The notes: generated from the letters alone by a model not told the origin. A stretch of 64,000 bases of DNA from Natribaculum breve (GCF_023008585.1 NZ_CP095391.1:310001-374000); one strand, 5' to 3'. Positions 29,054 through 36,766 are shown, counted from the stretch's first letter. Numbers and translations are program-made.

Positions 29054-29400
29054 CTTTCCGTATCTTTCTCGTGTGTCTCCGCTGTTGGGTTTCGCTCTGG
29101 TGCGATAGCGACCACGCCGTAGCTATACACGGCTATCGTGTGATCCTCGTGCGTGAACGTAACGTGCGTATCTCCGCTTGTTCGATTGCGGACGCGGACG
29201 AGTGTATCCAACGCCTCTGGGTCGATAGTAGAATAAAGCGGATCCAGTTCAGCTGGATCTGCATCCATCACTTCCGCTAACGTTGCGACGACAGCCATGT
29301 TTGCTGGTGTCTTCTCCTGGTCGAACTGGGTACGAACAGTCGCAGTCCCATGATTATACTCGACCGCTTCTACTTCGACCCCAGCAACCTTCGCGCCCAT
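29050..29400 (-). CDS. HalOD1 output-domain protein
   Basis: A 116-residue protein with the haloarchaeal HalOD1 output domain in its C-terminal two-thirds: MAVVATLAEVMDADPAELDP, LYSTIDPEALDTLVRVR, then the beta strands VTFTHEDHTIAVYSYGVVAI. HalOD1 is often fused to or adjacent to signalling proteins and is believed to be an output module of unknown activity. Promoter side is divergent from the HTH-10 block. An internal Met at the start of the domain is an alternative start. Confidence 0.75.
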   Translation of the reverse strand: MGAKVAGVEVEAVEYNHGTATVRTQFDQEKTPANMAVVATLAEVMDADPAELDPLYSTIDPEALDTLVRVRNRTSGDTHVTFTHEDHTIAVYSYGVVAIAPERNPTAETHEKDTER

Positions 29401-29480
29401 ATGTATCCCAGTTTAGGGCCCAAATCGGTTTAACAGAGGTACTGATTATACAGAGGGTTTAAACGTATCTGCCAGAGCGA

Positions 29481-30125
29481 TCACGACGAAGTGATAAGCG
29501 TCGCTCTAATGAGGCGTCGATGGCCGCGCCGAAGTCGAGAAGAGAGCGACTGCTGGGTGATACCGAGCTCGTCTGCGATTTCTTCGAGCGACGCCTTACG
29601 CGGAGAGTCGAAGTAGCCACGTTCGTAGGCCAAGACTAGCGCCTCACGCTGAGGCTCGGTTAACTCATAGCCCTCTCCCTGAATTGGAAGCATTGCGTGA
29701 ACAGCGGTGATCGTTATCGGGATCTCGTTTTCCTGGCAGTATTCTCGAAACTCCGCGATTGCTTCCTGATTTTCGCCGCGCACCTCAAATCGCCACTCGT
29801 CTTTCGTTCCGAATCCAGAGAGCACGACAACGTTGGCCTTGGCTAGGGAACTCAGAACGCCGAAGTACTCTTGTTTCCACTCTGCGCGCATCAGGTACTC
29901 GTCTTCGACGTTATCGACCAGTTGGATGTCCGTTACGCCAGCGTGTGGTTCGAATTCGGCTTCGATGTCCCCAGTCCCCGCGCCACGCACCCAGAAGTAT
30001 GGGATGATCAGCGTCTCGTGTGGAATCAGTCGCTCCAACTCGACCCTCACTCCCGGTAAGTTTTCGAAGACACTGCCCAGTGGGAATTCCTCTGCCGGAC
30101 TCGTAAACTCCATAACGGTCGCCAT
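29481..30125 (-). CDS. HTH-10 (bat-like) transcriptional regulator A
   Basis: About 214 residues: an N-terminal haloarchaeal sensor domain (FPLGSVFENLPGVRVELERL and FWVRGAGTGDIEAEFEPHAG) and a C-terminal HTH-10 domain (ELTEPQREALVLAYERGYFD then LEEIADELGITQQSLSSRLR). The ATG at 30125 (MATVMEFTSPAEEFPLGS) matches its paralogue at 31402-32043. The HTH-coding DNA is identical to the paralogue over about 83 bases. A CATGGTACACC-type palindrome lies about 40 bases upstream (30163-30177), suggesting shared auto- or cross-regulation. Confidence 0.85.
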   Translation of the reverse strand: MATVMEFTSPAEEFPLGSVFENLPGVRVELERLIPHETLIIPYFWVRGAGTGDIEAEFEPHAGVTDIQLVDNVEDEYLMRAEWKQEYFGVLSSLAKANVVVLSGFGTKDEWRFEVRGENQEAIAEFREYCQENEIPITITAVHAMLPIQGEGYELTEPQREALVLAYERGYFDSPRKASLEEIADELGITQQSLSSRLRRGHRRLIRATLITSS

Positions 30126-30162
30126 ACAGAAGCCTTCGTCTGGAAAGCGAATAATCAACAGG

Positions 30163-30177
30163 GGTGGTGTACCATGG
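30163..30177. promoter_or_regulatory. Shared palindrome, site 1 (upstream of regulator A)
   Basis: GGTGGTGTACCATGG, a near-palindrome matching the core CATGGTACACCATG found between the other HTH-10 genes. It lies 38-52 bases upstream of the start of regulator A, where an operator near the archaeal core promoter would be expected. Function inferred from position and recurrence. Confidence 0.6.
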
Positions 30178-30210
30178 CTCCGAAAGCGGAATGGTGCATT
30201 TACTCTCTGA

Positions 30211-31332
30211 TAGTGTCTAGGGAAATGTTTTACCTATAGAGACACTGGTATTGGTAATGGATCGGCTCGACGACATCACGCTCGAAGAACTCTATGATCT
30301 AAAGGACCAGATCGACAAAGGGAAGCCGCGAGAACGTGTTCTCGCGGCGATTGGGCGTAAGCAGGGCGATCAACTGGAGACACTAGCTGATCGCCACGGT
30401 GTTGTCGAGAAAACGATTCGCAACTGGCTCGATCGGTTCGAGGAAGAACCGATCGAGCAGGCACCGTACGACGCTCCTCGACCAGGAGGTCCAGCAAAAA
30501 TCGAGGGCGAAGACCGTGAGCAACTGTTCGAACAACTGCAACAGCCGCCGACCGAACTCGGCTACGACCAGCAAGCGTGGTCAGCGAAACTGTTGCTTCA
30601 TCACGCCAAAGAGGAATACGGCGTCGAATACCACGAAACCTACGCGTACGACTTGCTGAAAGAGGCCGGGCTGTCCTTGCGGACAGCACGGCCTCAACAT
30701 CATGAAGCCGACCCTGAAGAGAAAGCCGAGTTCCAAGAAACAGTCGAAAAAAACGACCCGAACTAACCGACAAAACCGTCGTTGTTGTCGATCAGTTCAC
30801 CAAACACGTCGGAACTGTCCAACGACGTGGCTTCTACCCGATTGGCTCAAATCCGACAATAGAGGTTGCAACGTCGTGGGATTCAGTGACCGTGCTGGGC
30901 GCTGTCACCGACGACGGTGACAGCTTCTTCTGCTGGACAGAAGAGAATCTCACACGGAACCATGGGATTCGGCTGTTAGAGGCGTTAACCGAGCGGTTCG
31001 GTGAGGAGTTAGTGGTGTTTCTGGATCGAGCGGGCTACTTCTATGCGAGGGATCTCTGGGAGCACGTGAGTGGTGAGCGCGAGACCGAAACTGTCGGAGA
31101 CAGTTCGGTCTCGTGCGTGCGCGGAGACGATCTCGAAGTCTGGTACTTCCCGTCAAAACTCCCCGAATTGAACGCCGTCGAAGGGTGTTGGGACCAGCTG
31201 CAAGAGTGGTTCAAGTATCGACTCGTCCCTGATCTCTCGTCGCTGAAAGACTACATCTCACGAGGTGTAAAAACAATCAGCGAACCCAGCATTTGGCCGT
31301 ATCTTACCGGTAAAGATTCGAACTAATCACTA
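30211..31332 (+). mobile_element. IS630-family insertion sequence, apparently intact
   Basis: Bounded by TA dinucleotides (30211-30212 and 31331-31332), the target duplication typical of IS630. Imperfect terminal inverted repeats GTGTCTAG and CTAATCAC lie just inside. About 1.1 kb long, it holds a two-frame transposase with all three catalytic acidic residues. It sits between two paralogous regulator genes. It is not the same IS630 type as the three dead copies in this window. Confidence 0.75.
30257..31326 (+). CDS. IS630 transposase expressed by a probable -1 frameshift
   Basis: Frame 1 (30257-30766) encodes helix-turn-helix domains: DRHGVVEKTIRNWLDRF and a second helical region to AEFQETVEK. 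Frame -1 (to 31326) continues with RPELTDKTVVVVDQF (first Asp), VVFLDRAGYFYA (second Asp) and FPSKLPELNAVEGCW (Glu). The switch point is the run at 30747-30753, read as GAA AAA AAC in frame 0, i.e. a canonical A AAA AAC slippery heptamer. Slippage gives K-K-R-P-E-L-T-D and joins both halves into about 356 residues, the normal IS630 length. An ordinary mutation is the alternative explanation. Confidence 0.75.
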
Positions 31333-31401
31333 TGAGACGTTTCTTGTGTGTCGATCTCCAAGCGGAACGATTGAGACACTGGTGGACTCACTCGAGCACT
31401 T

Positions 31402-32043
31402 CTACGGACTGGTGAGTGTCTCACTGATGAGGCGTCGATGGCCGCGCCGAAGTCGAGAAGAGAGCGACTGCTGGGTGATACCGAGCTCGTCTGCGATTTC
31501 TTCGAGCGAGGACTCGCGTGGAGTATCGAAGTAGCCACGTTTGTAAGCCAAGACCAGTGCCTCTCGCTGAGTTTCGGTCAACTCGTAGCTATCTCCTCGG
31601 ATCGGAAGTAACGCGTGGACCGTAGCGATATCGATCGAAATATTCTGTTCTTGGTGGTAGGTTCGAAACTCAGCGATCGCTTCCTGCGTGTCCCCTCGTA
31701 CTTCGAAGCGCCATCCGTCGTCTGTTCCGACCCCTGAGAGAACGGTTAGGTTCGTCTCTGACAGAGCAGTCAACAACCCATTGTATTCCCGCACCCACTC
31801 TGCCCGCATGAGATACTCGTCTTCGACGCTATCGACCAGTCGGATATCCGTCACTCCCGCGTGTGGTTCGAACGCAGCTTCGATCTCCCCCGTTTTCGCC
31901 CCTCGTACCCAGAAGTACGGGATCGTCAGCGTCTCGTGTGGAATCAGTCGCTCCAACTCGACCGTCACTCCCGGTAAATTCTCGAAGATACTTCCCAGCG
32001 GAAACTCCTCTGCTGGGACTGTAAATTCCATCTCAGTTGCCAT
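31402..32043 (-). CDS. HTH-10 (bat-like) transcriptional regulator B
   Basis: A 213-residue paralogue of regulator A: same sensor domain (FPLGSIFENLPGVTVELERL, FWVRGAKTGEIEAAFEPHAG) and same C-terminal HTH-10 (LEEIADELGITQQSLSSRLR). The ATG at 32043 was chosen by alignment to regulator A; the longer upstream frame runs through the intergenic palindrome. It is divergent from regulator C, and two palindromes lie in the shared 189-base promoter region. Bat-like factors of this size usually sense a small molecule directly. Confidence 0.85.
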   Translation of the reverse strand: MATEMEFTVPAEEFPLGSIFENLPGVTVELERLIPHETLTIPYFWVRGAKTGEIEAAFEPHAGVTDIRLVDSVEDEYLMRAEWVREYNGLLTALSETNLTVLSGVGTDDGWRFEVRGDTQEAIAEFRTYHQEQNISIDIATVHALLPIRGDSYELTETQREALVLAYKRGYFDTPRESSLEEIADELGITQQSLSSRLRRGHRRLISETLTSP

Positions 32044-32077
32044 GCGAGACCGTTCATACCGGGAACGGATAACTGGG

Positions 32078-32092
32078 CATGGTACACCATGG
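32078..32092. promoter_or_regulatory. Shared palindrome, site 2 (upstream of regulator B)
   Basis: CATGGTACACCATGG, 35-49 bases upstream of the start of regulator B on the minus strand. Self-complementary except for the central pair. Same word as sites 3 and 4. Confidence 0.65.
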
Positions 32093-32171
32093 TTACAAAA
32101 GTAAGAAAATACGGCAAGTGAGCAGTGTAGTGTCTTCTGCAATCGAGAAGACGTGTAAAATACCGGATGAA

Positions 32172-32185
32172 CATGGTACACCATG
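32172..32185. promoter_or_regulatory. Shared palindrome, site 3 (upstream of regulator C)
   Basis: CATGGTACACCATG, 48-61 bases upstream of the start of regulator C. Together with site 2 it brackets the divergent promoter region, about 94 bases apart (nine helical turns), which would allow looping by a dimeric regulator (inference). Confidence 0.65.
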
Positions 32186-32232
32186 TCTTCCTCTTTTGTA
32201 CGGCCCTGAGCAATCTAGTCTCATAAGCGAGT

Positions 32233-32889
32233 ATGAGTGTGATAACGGAGATTCGAATACTACCCGACGACTTCGAACTCGGGCGTATTCTCAGTCTAGA
32301 CGAGGCGTCAGCCATCGAACTCGAAACGCTTGTCCCGAGTGGTGATACTACCGTACCGCTCTTTTGGGTCTACGAACCGGTCGGAGACGAGTTTCTCGAT
32401 ACCGTCCAGCACTATCCGACCGTCAACAGTGTAACGGAGATGGATGTGTTCGGAGATCGAACCTTGTTCAGACTTGATTGGGATGCGAGCCAGGATCGTC
32501 TCCTTCAATGCATCTTGAACCACGAGGGGCAGATATTGAGTGCGACGGGAACCTCGGACAGGTGGGATTTCGAGATACGATTCCCTCACCGCAAGGCCTT
32601 ATCTCAGTGTCAATCCTGTTGTGAGGATACGCACATATCTCCGGAAATCATTCGGGTGTACAATCCTACGGATCCAGGTGCTGGCCCGTGGTACGGCTTG
32701 AGCGAGCCACAACGAGAAGCGCTCATGCTTGCCGTTCGGATGGGATACTACGACATTCCTCGGGGCTGTACAACAGCGGAACTCGCAGATGAACTGGGGA
32801 TTTCAGATCAAGCAGTGACGGAGCGGCTGCGTCGTGCTATCGGTGCGTTCGTCAGGCATACACTGCTCACCCCCGAGCCAGAGGCGTGA
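32233..32889 (+). CDS. HTH-10 (bat-like) transcriptional regulator C
   Basis: A 218-residue relative of regulators A and B but more distant. The N-terminal domain has FELGRILSLDEASAIELETL and FWVYEPVGDEFLDTV. The C-terminal HTH-10 has GLSEPQREALMLAVRMGYYD and AELADELGISDQAVTERLRR. It is divergent from regulator B and followed 61 bases later by a winged-helix gene, with site 4 of the palindrome in between. The recognition helix differs from A/B, so it may bind a variant of the site. Confidence 0.85.
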   Translation: MSVITEIRILPDDFELGRILSLDEASAIELETLVPSGDTTVPLFWVYEPVGDEFLDTVQHYPTVNSVTEMDVFGDRTLFRLDWDASQDRLLQCILNHEGQILSATGTSDRWDFEIRFPHRKALSQCQSCCEDTHISPEIIRVYNPTDPGAGPWYGLSEPQREALMLAVRMGYYDIPRGCTTAELADELGISDQAVTERLRRAIGAFVRHTLLTPEPEA

Positions 32890-32904
32890 GTCAACCGACT
32901 GGCA

Positions 32905-32920
32905 CCATTGTACACCATGG
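32905..32920. promoter_or_regulatory. Shared palindrome, site 4 (upstream of winged-helix gene)
   Basis: CCATTGTACACCATGG, 31-46 bases upstream of the start of the next gene and 16 bases after the stop of regulator C. One mismatch from the consensus. Extends the putative regulon to a fourth gene. Confidence 0.6.
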
Positions 32921-32950
32921 AATAGAACCAGGCAGTTGGGGTTCCGCCAT

Positions 32951-33361
32951 ATGTGTATGGATGAGAATCGAGAGTGGGGGACGCGTGATCTACAGAAGAT
33001 CGATCTTTCCAGTCCTGCGGAACGAGAGAAATCGATTCCCCCTGACAGGCTTCTGTCGGCAGTAGCGAACGAATACCGACGCGCTATTCTCGAGTCTCTA
33101 AACAGTGCAGTTGGGGAGACACTGGACTACGATACGCTCGTAGATCGCGTCGCAGACAGGGTTCGAGACGAAGATGGAGGGCAAGTCTCTGACGAACATC
33201 GACAACGCGTCCGGATCGCGCTTCACCACACTCATCTCCCAAAACTGGAAGATATCCGGATAATCGACTACGAGGCTGAAACGGGTCATGTCCGGTTTGT
33301 TGGTGGTGAACCGGTACGAGAACTCCTGACGCTGGTCAAGTCGTACGACACCTACGAGTAG
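32951..33361 (+). CDS. DUF7344-type winged-helix protein
   Basis: A 136-residue protein with the haloarchaeal DUF7344-like winged helix: PPDRLLSAVANEYRRAILES opens the domain, DYDTLVDRVADRVRDEDGG follows, and RVRIALHHTHLPKLEDIRII forms the recognition helix and wing. These proteins are thought to be DNA-binding regulators. The ATG at 32951 is preceded by palindrome site 4, linking it to the three HTH-10 genes. No ligand-binding domain is seen. Confidence 0.75.
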   Translation: MCMDENREWGTRDLQKIDLSSPAEREKSIPPDRLLSAVANEYRRAILESLNSAVGETLDYDTLVDRVADRVRDEDGGQVSDEHRQRVRIALHHTHLPKLEDIRIIDYEAETGHVRFVGGEPVRELLTLVKSYDTYE

Positions 33362-33522
33362 ACGAATACCGTCCCGTCTTCGTTCTACACGGTTCGAGGC
33401 AAAGTACCACGGGTCAGGTGATCCGTGAGTGAAAGCCGACAAATCATTCAAGGAAATCGAGACGTACCTCGAGCACAAGGACGAGGATTAGGGCCGGATG
33501 TTCCCGTACATCCACGAACTGT

Positions 33523-33720
33523 ATCCGATGTGGGTCAACTACCTCGAGATCAAGTGGTTCGAGACGCTCTGTGTCTCGTCACTGAGCGAAGACGCAGGTG
33601 TCGCGAGGTCTGCGAACGCGTTGTGTTCGCCCGATCACGGAAGATCGGAAATCTTCCGAACGATCCCGAGGCTTGTCAGTGACCTCCCGCTCTACCCGAG
33701 TAACTCGGTAGGTCGGAATG
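33523..33720 (-). pseudogene. tnpB 3' fragment invaded by short hairpins
   Basis: On the minus strand the segment CCGAGTTACTCGGGTAGAGC through ACTGACAAGCCTCGGGATCG corresponds to the coding end ...PAELLGENGSPLASLG of the TnpB fragment at 35119-35390. Inside it are several unrelated short stem-loops (33543-33662; separate entry). Upstream, 33430-33540 reads EIETYLEHKDED and MFPYIHELYPMWVNYLEIKW in broken frames, of unknown origin. Nothing here is functional as protein. Confidence 0.6.
33543..33662. repeat. Hairpin array I
   Basis: Successive stem-loops with purine-rich 5' arms and different stem sequences: CGAGAC/GTCTCG, GCGAAC/GTTCGC and CGGAAGAT/ATCTTCCG, with links of the type TCACTGA and GATCA. 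Inserted in a tnpB remnant. See arrays II-IV at 35139, 50084 and 57067. Confidence 0.6.
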
Positions 33721-33749
33721 TCTGTCGTCCGAACCGGTGGTGTGACACG

Positions 33750-34937
33750 ATGAAATATTCCGAAGAAACGCTTCACGAGTGTCTAAAAGACGGTCTAGAG
33801 GGGCTCCAACGGAAAGAACGACTCTGGCAAGACGGTGGCGTTCCCATTGACGGGATAACCAATATCACCCGGGCTACGGCGAAAGAGTACGAACGGGTAG
33901 CAACATGTGCTGCGTTGCTTAATGCAACACAGCAGTCTTGGCTGTGGTTTGGGAAAGCAGCTCAGTTCTATTTCGAGCAGATTTGTGCAGGTCGTCTTCG
34001 GCGTGACATTCGTGGGCGGATCGTCTGGGAGGGAGAGCCCCGAAAATTCTACCATGCATTGAACACCGCCGTACTGAGCCGGCAGGAGGAACTCATTACG
34101 GAGATTGCAACTGCAGCCATCGAGATAGACGAATCCTATCTGGAGGAGTTCGCTGCAGACTATCCAGATAGTCCGCCTCAATATTACGATATGAAAGTAC
34201 ACGCTGCGCTGACACTTGGCGATGACCAGGTGACGGTGTATCTCGATGAGTTGCGTGCCGCGATCGACGAGCATGCAGACGTGAGCCAGTACTGGAAGAC
34301 GATTCCCCAATATTATCAGGCGATCGTCGACGACTCAGCGCCAGCTGCTGAAGCGGCCATCGCGGACCTCTATAGTTTCTTTGCAGATCAAGAGCCAGAT
34401 CCTGAAGATCCACGAGAGTCTGTCCTCCACGACGTCTGTGCGTACATCGTACTTGCACGTCATCGGGGCGTAGATGTGGACGTGCCCCTCGAGTCAGACC
34501 GCCTTCCGGCGGCACTTCTCAGGGACGACGCTCCAGAGGACGACGTCGAATTGGACGTTGAACCAGGTGAGATACGGGTCAATAGCACGGTCGGCCTGTT
34601 TGAGCTCGAATATGATGACGATGGAACACCGGTGATCGCCGGCCGAATATACCACCCAGGTGGCGAGCCAGTGAGCGCCGACGACGTTCCCGAGCGAGAG
34701 GCAGGTCAGGTGCTCTCCGACGACTGGATCAAGGCTGCCCTCGAGGAGGCTAACTGGCGCGACCACTACGACGATGAGTTGGTTGCCGACGCGACGGCAG
34801 CCTTCGAAAATGGGGAGCTGATCCGGAAATTGGTCGTCGCCCAAGATCGAGTTGATCAGTACACGTTCGACGAATCGATGAGTAAACTGCCGGTCGACGA
34901 TATCGAACTCCTGAAAGGGGCTGGTCGGCGGAGTTGA
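33750..34937 (+). CDS. Imm49-like orphan protein
   Basis: About 395 residues, acidic, soluble and mostly helical. The central part (FYHALNTAVLSRQEELITEI, PQYYDMKVHAALTLGDD, SQYWKTIPQYYQAIVDDSA, ESVLHDVCAYIVLARHRGVD) resembles the Imm49 immunity-protein family; the last 110 residues form a separate beta/alpha region (STVGLFELEYDDDGTPVIAG). If it is Imm49-like it would neutralise a polymorphic toxin. No intact toxin is adjacent, but a short tail fragment follows at 34990. The ATG at 33750 (MKYSEETLHECLKDGLEGL) was chosen; the longer frame runs through hairpins. Confidence 0.55.
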   Translation: MKYSEETLHECLKDGLEGLQRKERLWQDGGVPIDGITNITRATAKEYERVATCAALLNATQQSWLWFGKAAQFYFEQICAGRLRRDIRGRIVWEGEPRKFYHALNTAVLSRQEELITEIATAAIEIDESYLEEFAADYPDSPPQYYDMKVHAALTLGDDQVTVYLDELRAAIDEHADVSQYWKTIPQYYQAIVDDSAPAAEAAIADLYSFFADQEPDPEDPRESVLHDVCAYIVLARHRGVDVDVPLESDRLPAALLRDDAPEDDVELDVEPGEIRVNSTVGLFELEYDDDGTPVIAGRIYHPGGEPVSADDVPEREAGQVLSDDWIKAALEEANWRDHYDDELVADATAAFENGELIRKLVVAQDRVDQYTFDESMSKLPVDDIELLKGAGRRS

Positions 34938-34989
34938 ATCGGTATCCTCCTCGTGTGACCACCCCCTCGCAAACGGCGGAGAGGATGTC

Positions 34990-35117
34990 ACCGACGATCT
35001 CCCGGTGGATATATCGGGCTTCGACAACCCGGATATGACCGTAAGAATCGTCGATGCCGATGGCAACGTCGTTGCTGGCGGTGAGTTCGCTCTCAGAGAA
35101 CTCTACGAAGAGGTCAA
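34990..35117 (+). pseudogene. Protein-tail fragment, copy 1
   Basis: About 127 bases almost identical (roughly 94%) to 37190-37316: both encode DDLPVDISGFDNPDMTVRIV and continue with GGEFALRELYEE. Here the frame has no start and runs straight into a tnpB remnant, so it is a stub. It follows the Imm49-like gene by about 50 bases. The tail may be the C-terminal tip of a lost toxin-like protein (inference). Confidence 0.5.
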
Positions 35118-35118
35118 C

Positions 35119-35390
35119 TGCCTCGGGGTCAAGTGGTTCGAGACGCCTCCGGCGTCTCGTCATCACGGAAGATCGAAGATCTTCCGAACGACCCCGAGGC
35201 TTGCCAGTGGACTCCCGTTCTCCCCGAGTAACTCGGCAGGTGTGTAATCACCGTTCACGTTCAGCGTCCCTGACTTGAGGGCCAGTTGACTGGTGGCCCA
35301 TCCACCGCGAGACTTCTGCCCGCGATGGATATACCCGCAATACCGCACAGCGATGTTCTTCGCCGCGTTTTGACATCCACCCACGATTGA
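35119..35390 (-). pseudogene. tnpB C-terminal fragment
   Basis: Minus-strand reading from about 35378 gives NAAKNIAVRYCGYIHRGQKS and LALKSGTLNVNGDYTPAE, the typical C-terminal end of haloarchaeal TnpB after the RuvC-III Asp. The N-terminal side is cut exactly at a GGTGGATGTCAA element end, as though another element inserted or excised there. The C-terminal side carries a pair of perfect hairpins (35139-35186). Confidence 0.75.
35139..35186. repeat. Hairpin array II
   Basis: Two perfect 9-bp stem-loops with 3-base loops, CGAGACGCC-tcc-GGCGTCTCG and CGGAAGATC-gaa-GATCTTCCG, separated by TCATCA. Lies in the tnpB end. The first stem recurs at 38326-38346 with a different loop. Confidence 0.75.
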
Positions 35391-35468
35391 TACTGCCGGA
35401 CGTAAGTCGTGAAAGATTCTCGCCGTCCCGGGGTGGCGAGAATCTTCACACAGTTACGTCCGATAGTA
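35391..35468. repeat. 78-bp palindromic miniature element, copy 2
   Basis: Same element as 8951-9028 in the opposite orientation: ends TACTGCCGGACGTAAG and TTACGTCCGATAGTA with central GATTCTCGCC/GGCGAGAATC. Flanked by TGA on both sides (the complement of the TCA flanks of copy 1). It lies within the 10-base target duplication of the adjacent 256-bp MITE and so inserted after it. Confidence 0.85.
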
Positions 35469-35475
35469 TGAAGTC

Positions 35476-35731
35476 CTGTCTCTTACCCATACGTCGGAGT
35501 CCCGCGAAAGTGGCGTTTCGGAAGCTCTCGAGGCGGGCGAGCACGAGCTGAGACCCACAGGAAGAGAGACGAGATCGACGCTCGGTACGGAGCGTAGTAC
35601 TCGAGTCGACTGCGTTCGGATCCACAATTACGGATTTCACCTGGCGAAAGGCGCTGAACACTGGTATCTCGATCGCCACTCTCCGGTGGATCGCTCGCAG
35701 ACTGGTAGCGCAACTTGTGGGTAAGAGACAG
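35476..35731. mobile_element. 256-bp MITE of the Tn5-like IS, copy A
   Basis: Terminal inverted repeats CTGTCTCTTACCCA and TGGGTAAGAGACAG. The two ends match the two ends of the full IS at 57804-59466. The flanking 10-mer GATTGAAGTC is direct-repeated (left copy split by the 78-bp element). Removing both elements restores a perfect hairpin GACATCCACCCACGATTGA/AGTCGTGGGTGGATGTC. No coding capacity. Confidence 0.85.
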
Positions 35732-35875
35732 GATTGAAGTCGTGGGTGGATGTCAACTCCTCTGTACCGCTTTGAGATTTCCGCCTTCTCCTGCCACCGC
35801 TGATGGATTTCAGCTTTCGACTCCGGGTCGCGGTCGGCGTCATTGCCGTTCTACGTTGCCACATCGTATCATACT

Positions 35876-36175
35876 CTACTCATCGTCTCGCCAGGAGCCC
35901 CAGACCTCCCGGTACTTCCCGAGTTCTCGGTATTCCTTCTTCCGCTCGAACGCATCGATGGCGTAGAGTACCTCGTTGTCCTTGTCCCAATCAATCAGCA
36001 CCCGGAAGTCGCCAACACGAAGCTTGTAGCCCGGGTGGTTCTTCAGCCGGTCGAGAAAGTGATCTGGGAAACCACCGATGTCCTCTAGCTTGCTGATGAT
36101 CCGCTCTGCGTCTCCCGTTTCGAACTGCTCCAGAGTTTCGACCAACGTCTCTGTCAGGACGACTCGGTGGGCCAC
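35876..36175 (-). CDS. RelE/ParE-type toxin
   Basis: A 99-residue protein of the RelE/ParE toxin superfamily: N-terminal helices ETLVETLEQFETGDAERIIS, then DHFLDRLKNHPGYKLRVGDF and RVLIDWDKDNEVLYAIDAF, the usual beta core with basic residues. RelE members cut mRNA on the ribosome; ParE members inhibit gyrase; which one applies is not clear. The start is GTG at 36175, 10 bases after the antitoxin stop, so the pair is one operon with antitoxin first. Confidence 0.85.
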   Translation of the reverse strand: MAHRVVLTETLVETLEQFETGDAERIISKLEDIGGFPDHFLDRLKNHPGYKLRVGDFRVLIDWDKDNEVLYAIDAFERKKEYRELGKYREVWGSWRDDE

Positions 36176-36185
36176 CGTTCAGCCC

Positions 36186-36464
36186 TCACTCCTCGCTGTC
36201 GTCCTCGATGCCGAGTCGGTCCTTCGCTTCCGACATCGACATCGTACGTCCCGCTGCCACGTCCGCGTAGCCCTCGGAGACGCCCTCCTGAGCCCCAGGT
36301 GTCAGAACCGGTTCCGTGGTGTCACGCAGCACCTCACGGATGAACTCCGACCGGTTAGTGTACTCCAGTTCTTCGGCCAACTCGTCGATTTCTTCGAGGA
36401 GTCGCTTCGGGACTTTCACATTGAGCTTCACCATGTCCCCATTGTCGTCCGCGTCCGTGCTCAT
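36186..36464 (-). CDS. Ribbon-helix-helix antitoxin
   Basis: A 92-residue protein. The RHH DNA-binding domain is at about residues 10-52 (VKLNVKVPKRLLEEIDELAE then SEFIREVLRD), followed by a flexible C-terminal arm (EAKDRLGIEDDSEE) that would wrap the toxin. RHH antitoxins dimerise, neutralise the partner and repress their own promoter. The ATG at 36464 was chosen because the upstream extension is not conserved in type. Pair embedded among miniature elements, a typical accessory-region setting. Confidence 0.85.
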   Translation of the reverse strand: MSTDADDNGDMVKLNVKVPKRLLEEIDELAEELEYTNRSEFIREVLRDTTEPVLTPGAQEGVSEGYADVAAGRTMSMSEAKDRLGIEDDSEE

Positions 36465-36655
36465 GCTCCGTGGTACGCTGGTGGTACTCAAAGAACTGTC
36501 GCTCAATGGGCCATCAACCGTAAATCGCCGTACTGCGTCGGGTCCTCGTGTCTTTCCGTCGTTATGAGACCCTCCAATTGGCTCGTCAACACCGATTTCT
36601 CGAGGGTGCAGTCACGATCAATCCAGCGTGGCGCCTCGAGCGGCGTGATTACCAC

Positions 36656-36740
36656 CGCCTAGTGATTCACCAGCCTCCTCGAGATCCCCGACGACGTCGA
36701 CCTCACGCTCGTCGCCGGCTTTGGCTATCCTACAGAGAAC
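36656..36740 (+). pseudogene. Nitroreductase gene fragment
   Basis: A stretch of about 58 bases (36679-36736) is identical to part of the intact nitroreductase gene at about 39146-39203 and encodes EIPDDVDLTLVAGFGYPT. It is cut on its right by the long hairpin that hosts MITE B. A duplicated scrap of a host gene carried or left by mobile DNA. Confidence 0.7.
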
Positions 36741-36766
36741 GCAGGAGAGAGCCCACGACTGTAGTC

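Noticed and set aside
33543..33662. Possible CRISPR-like array of short repeats
   Set aside because: The units are self-complementary stems with differing sequence and no constant direct repeat or regular spacer length, so this is not CRISPR.
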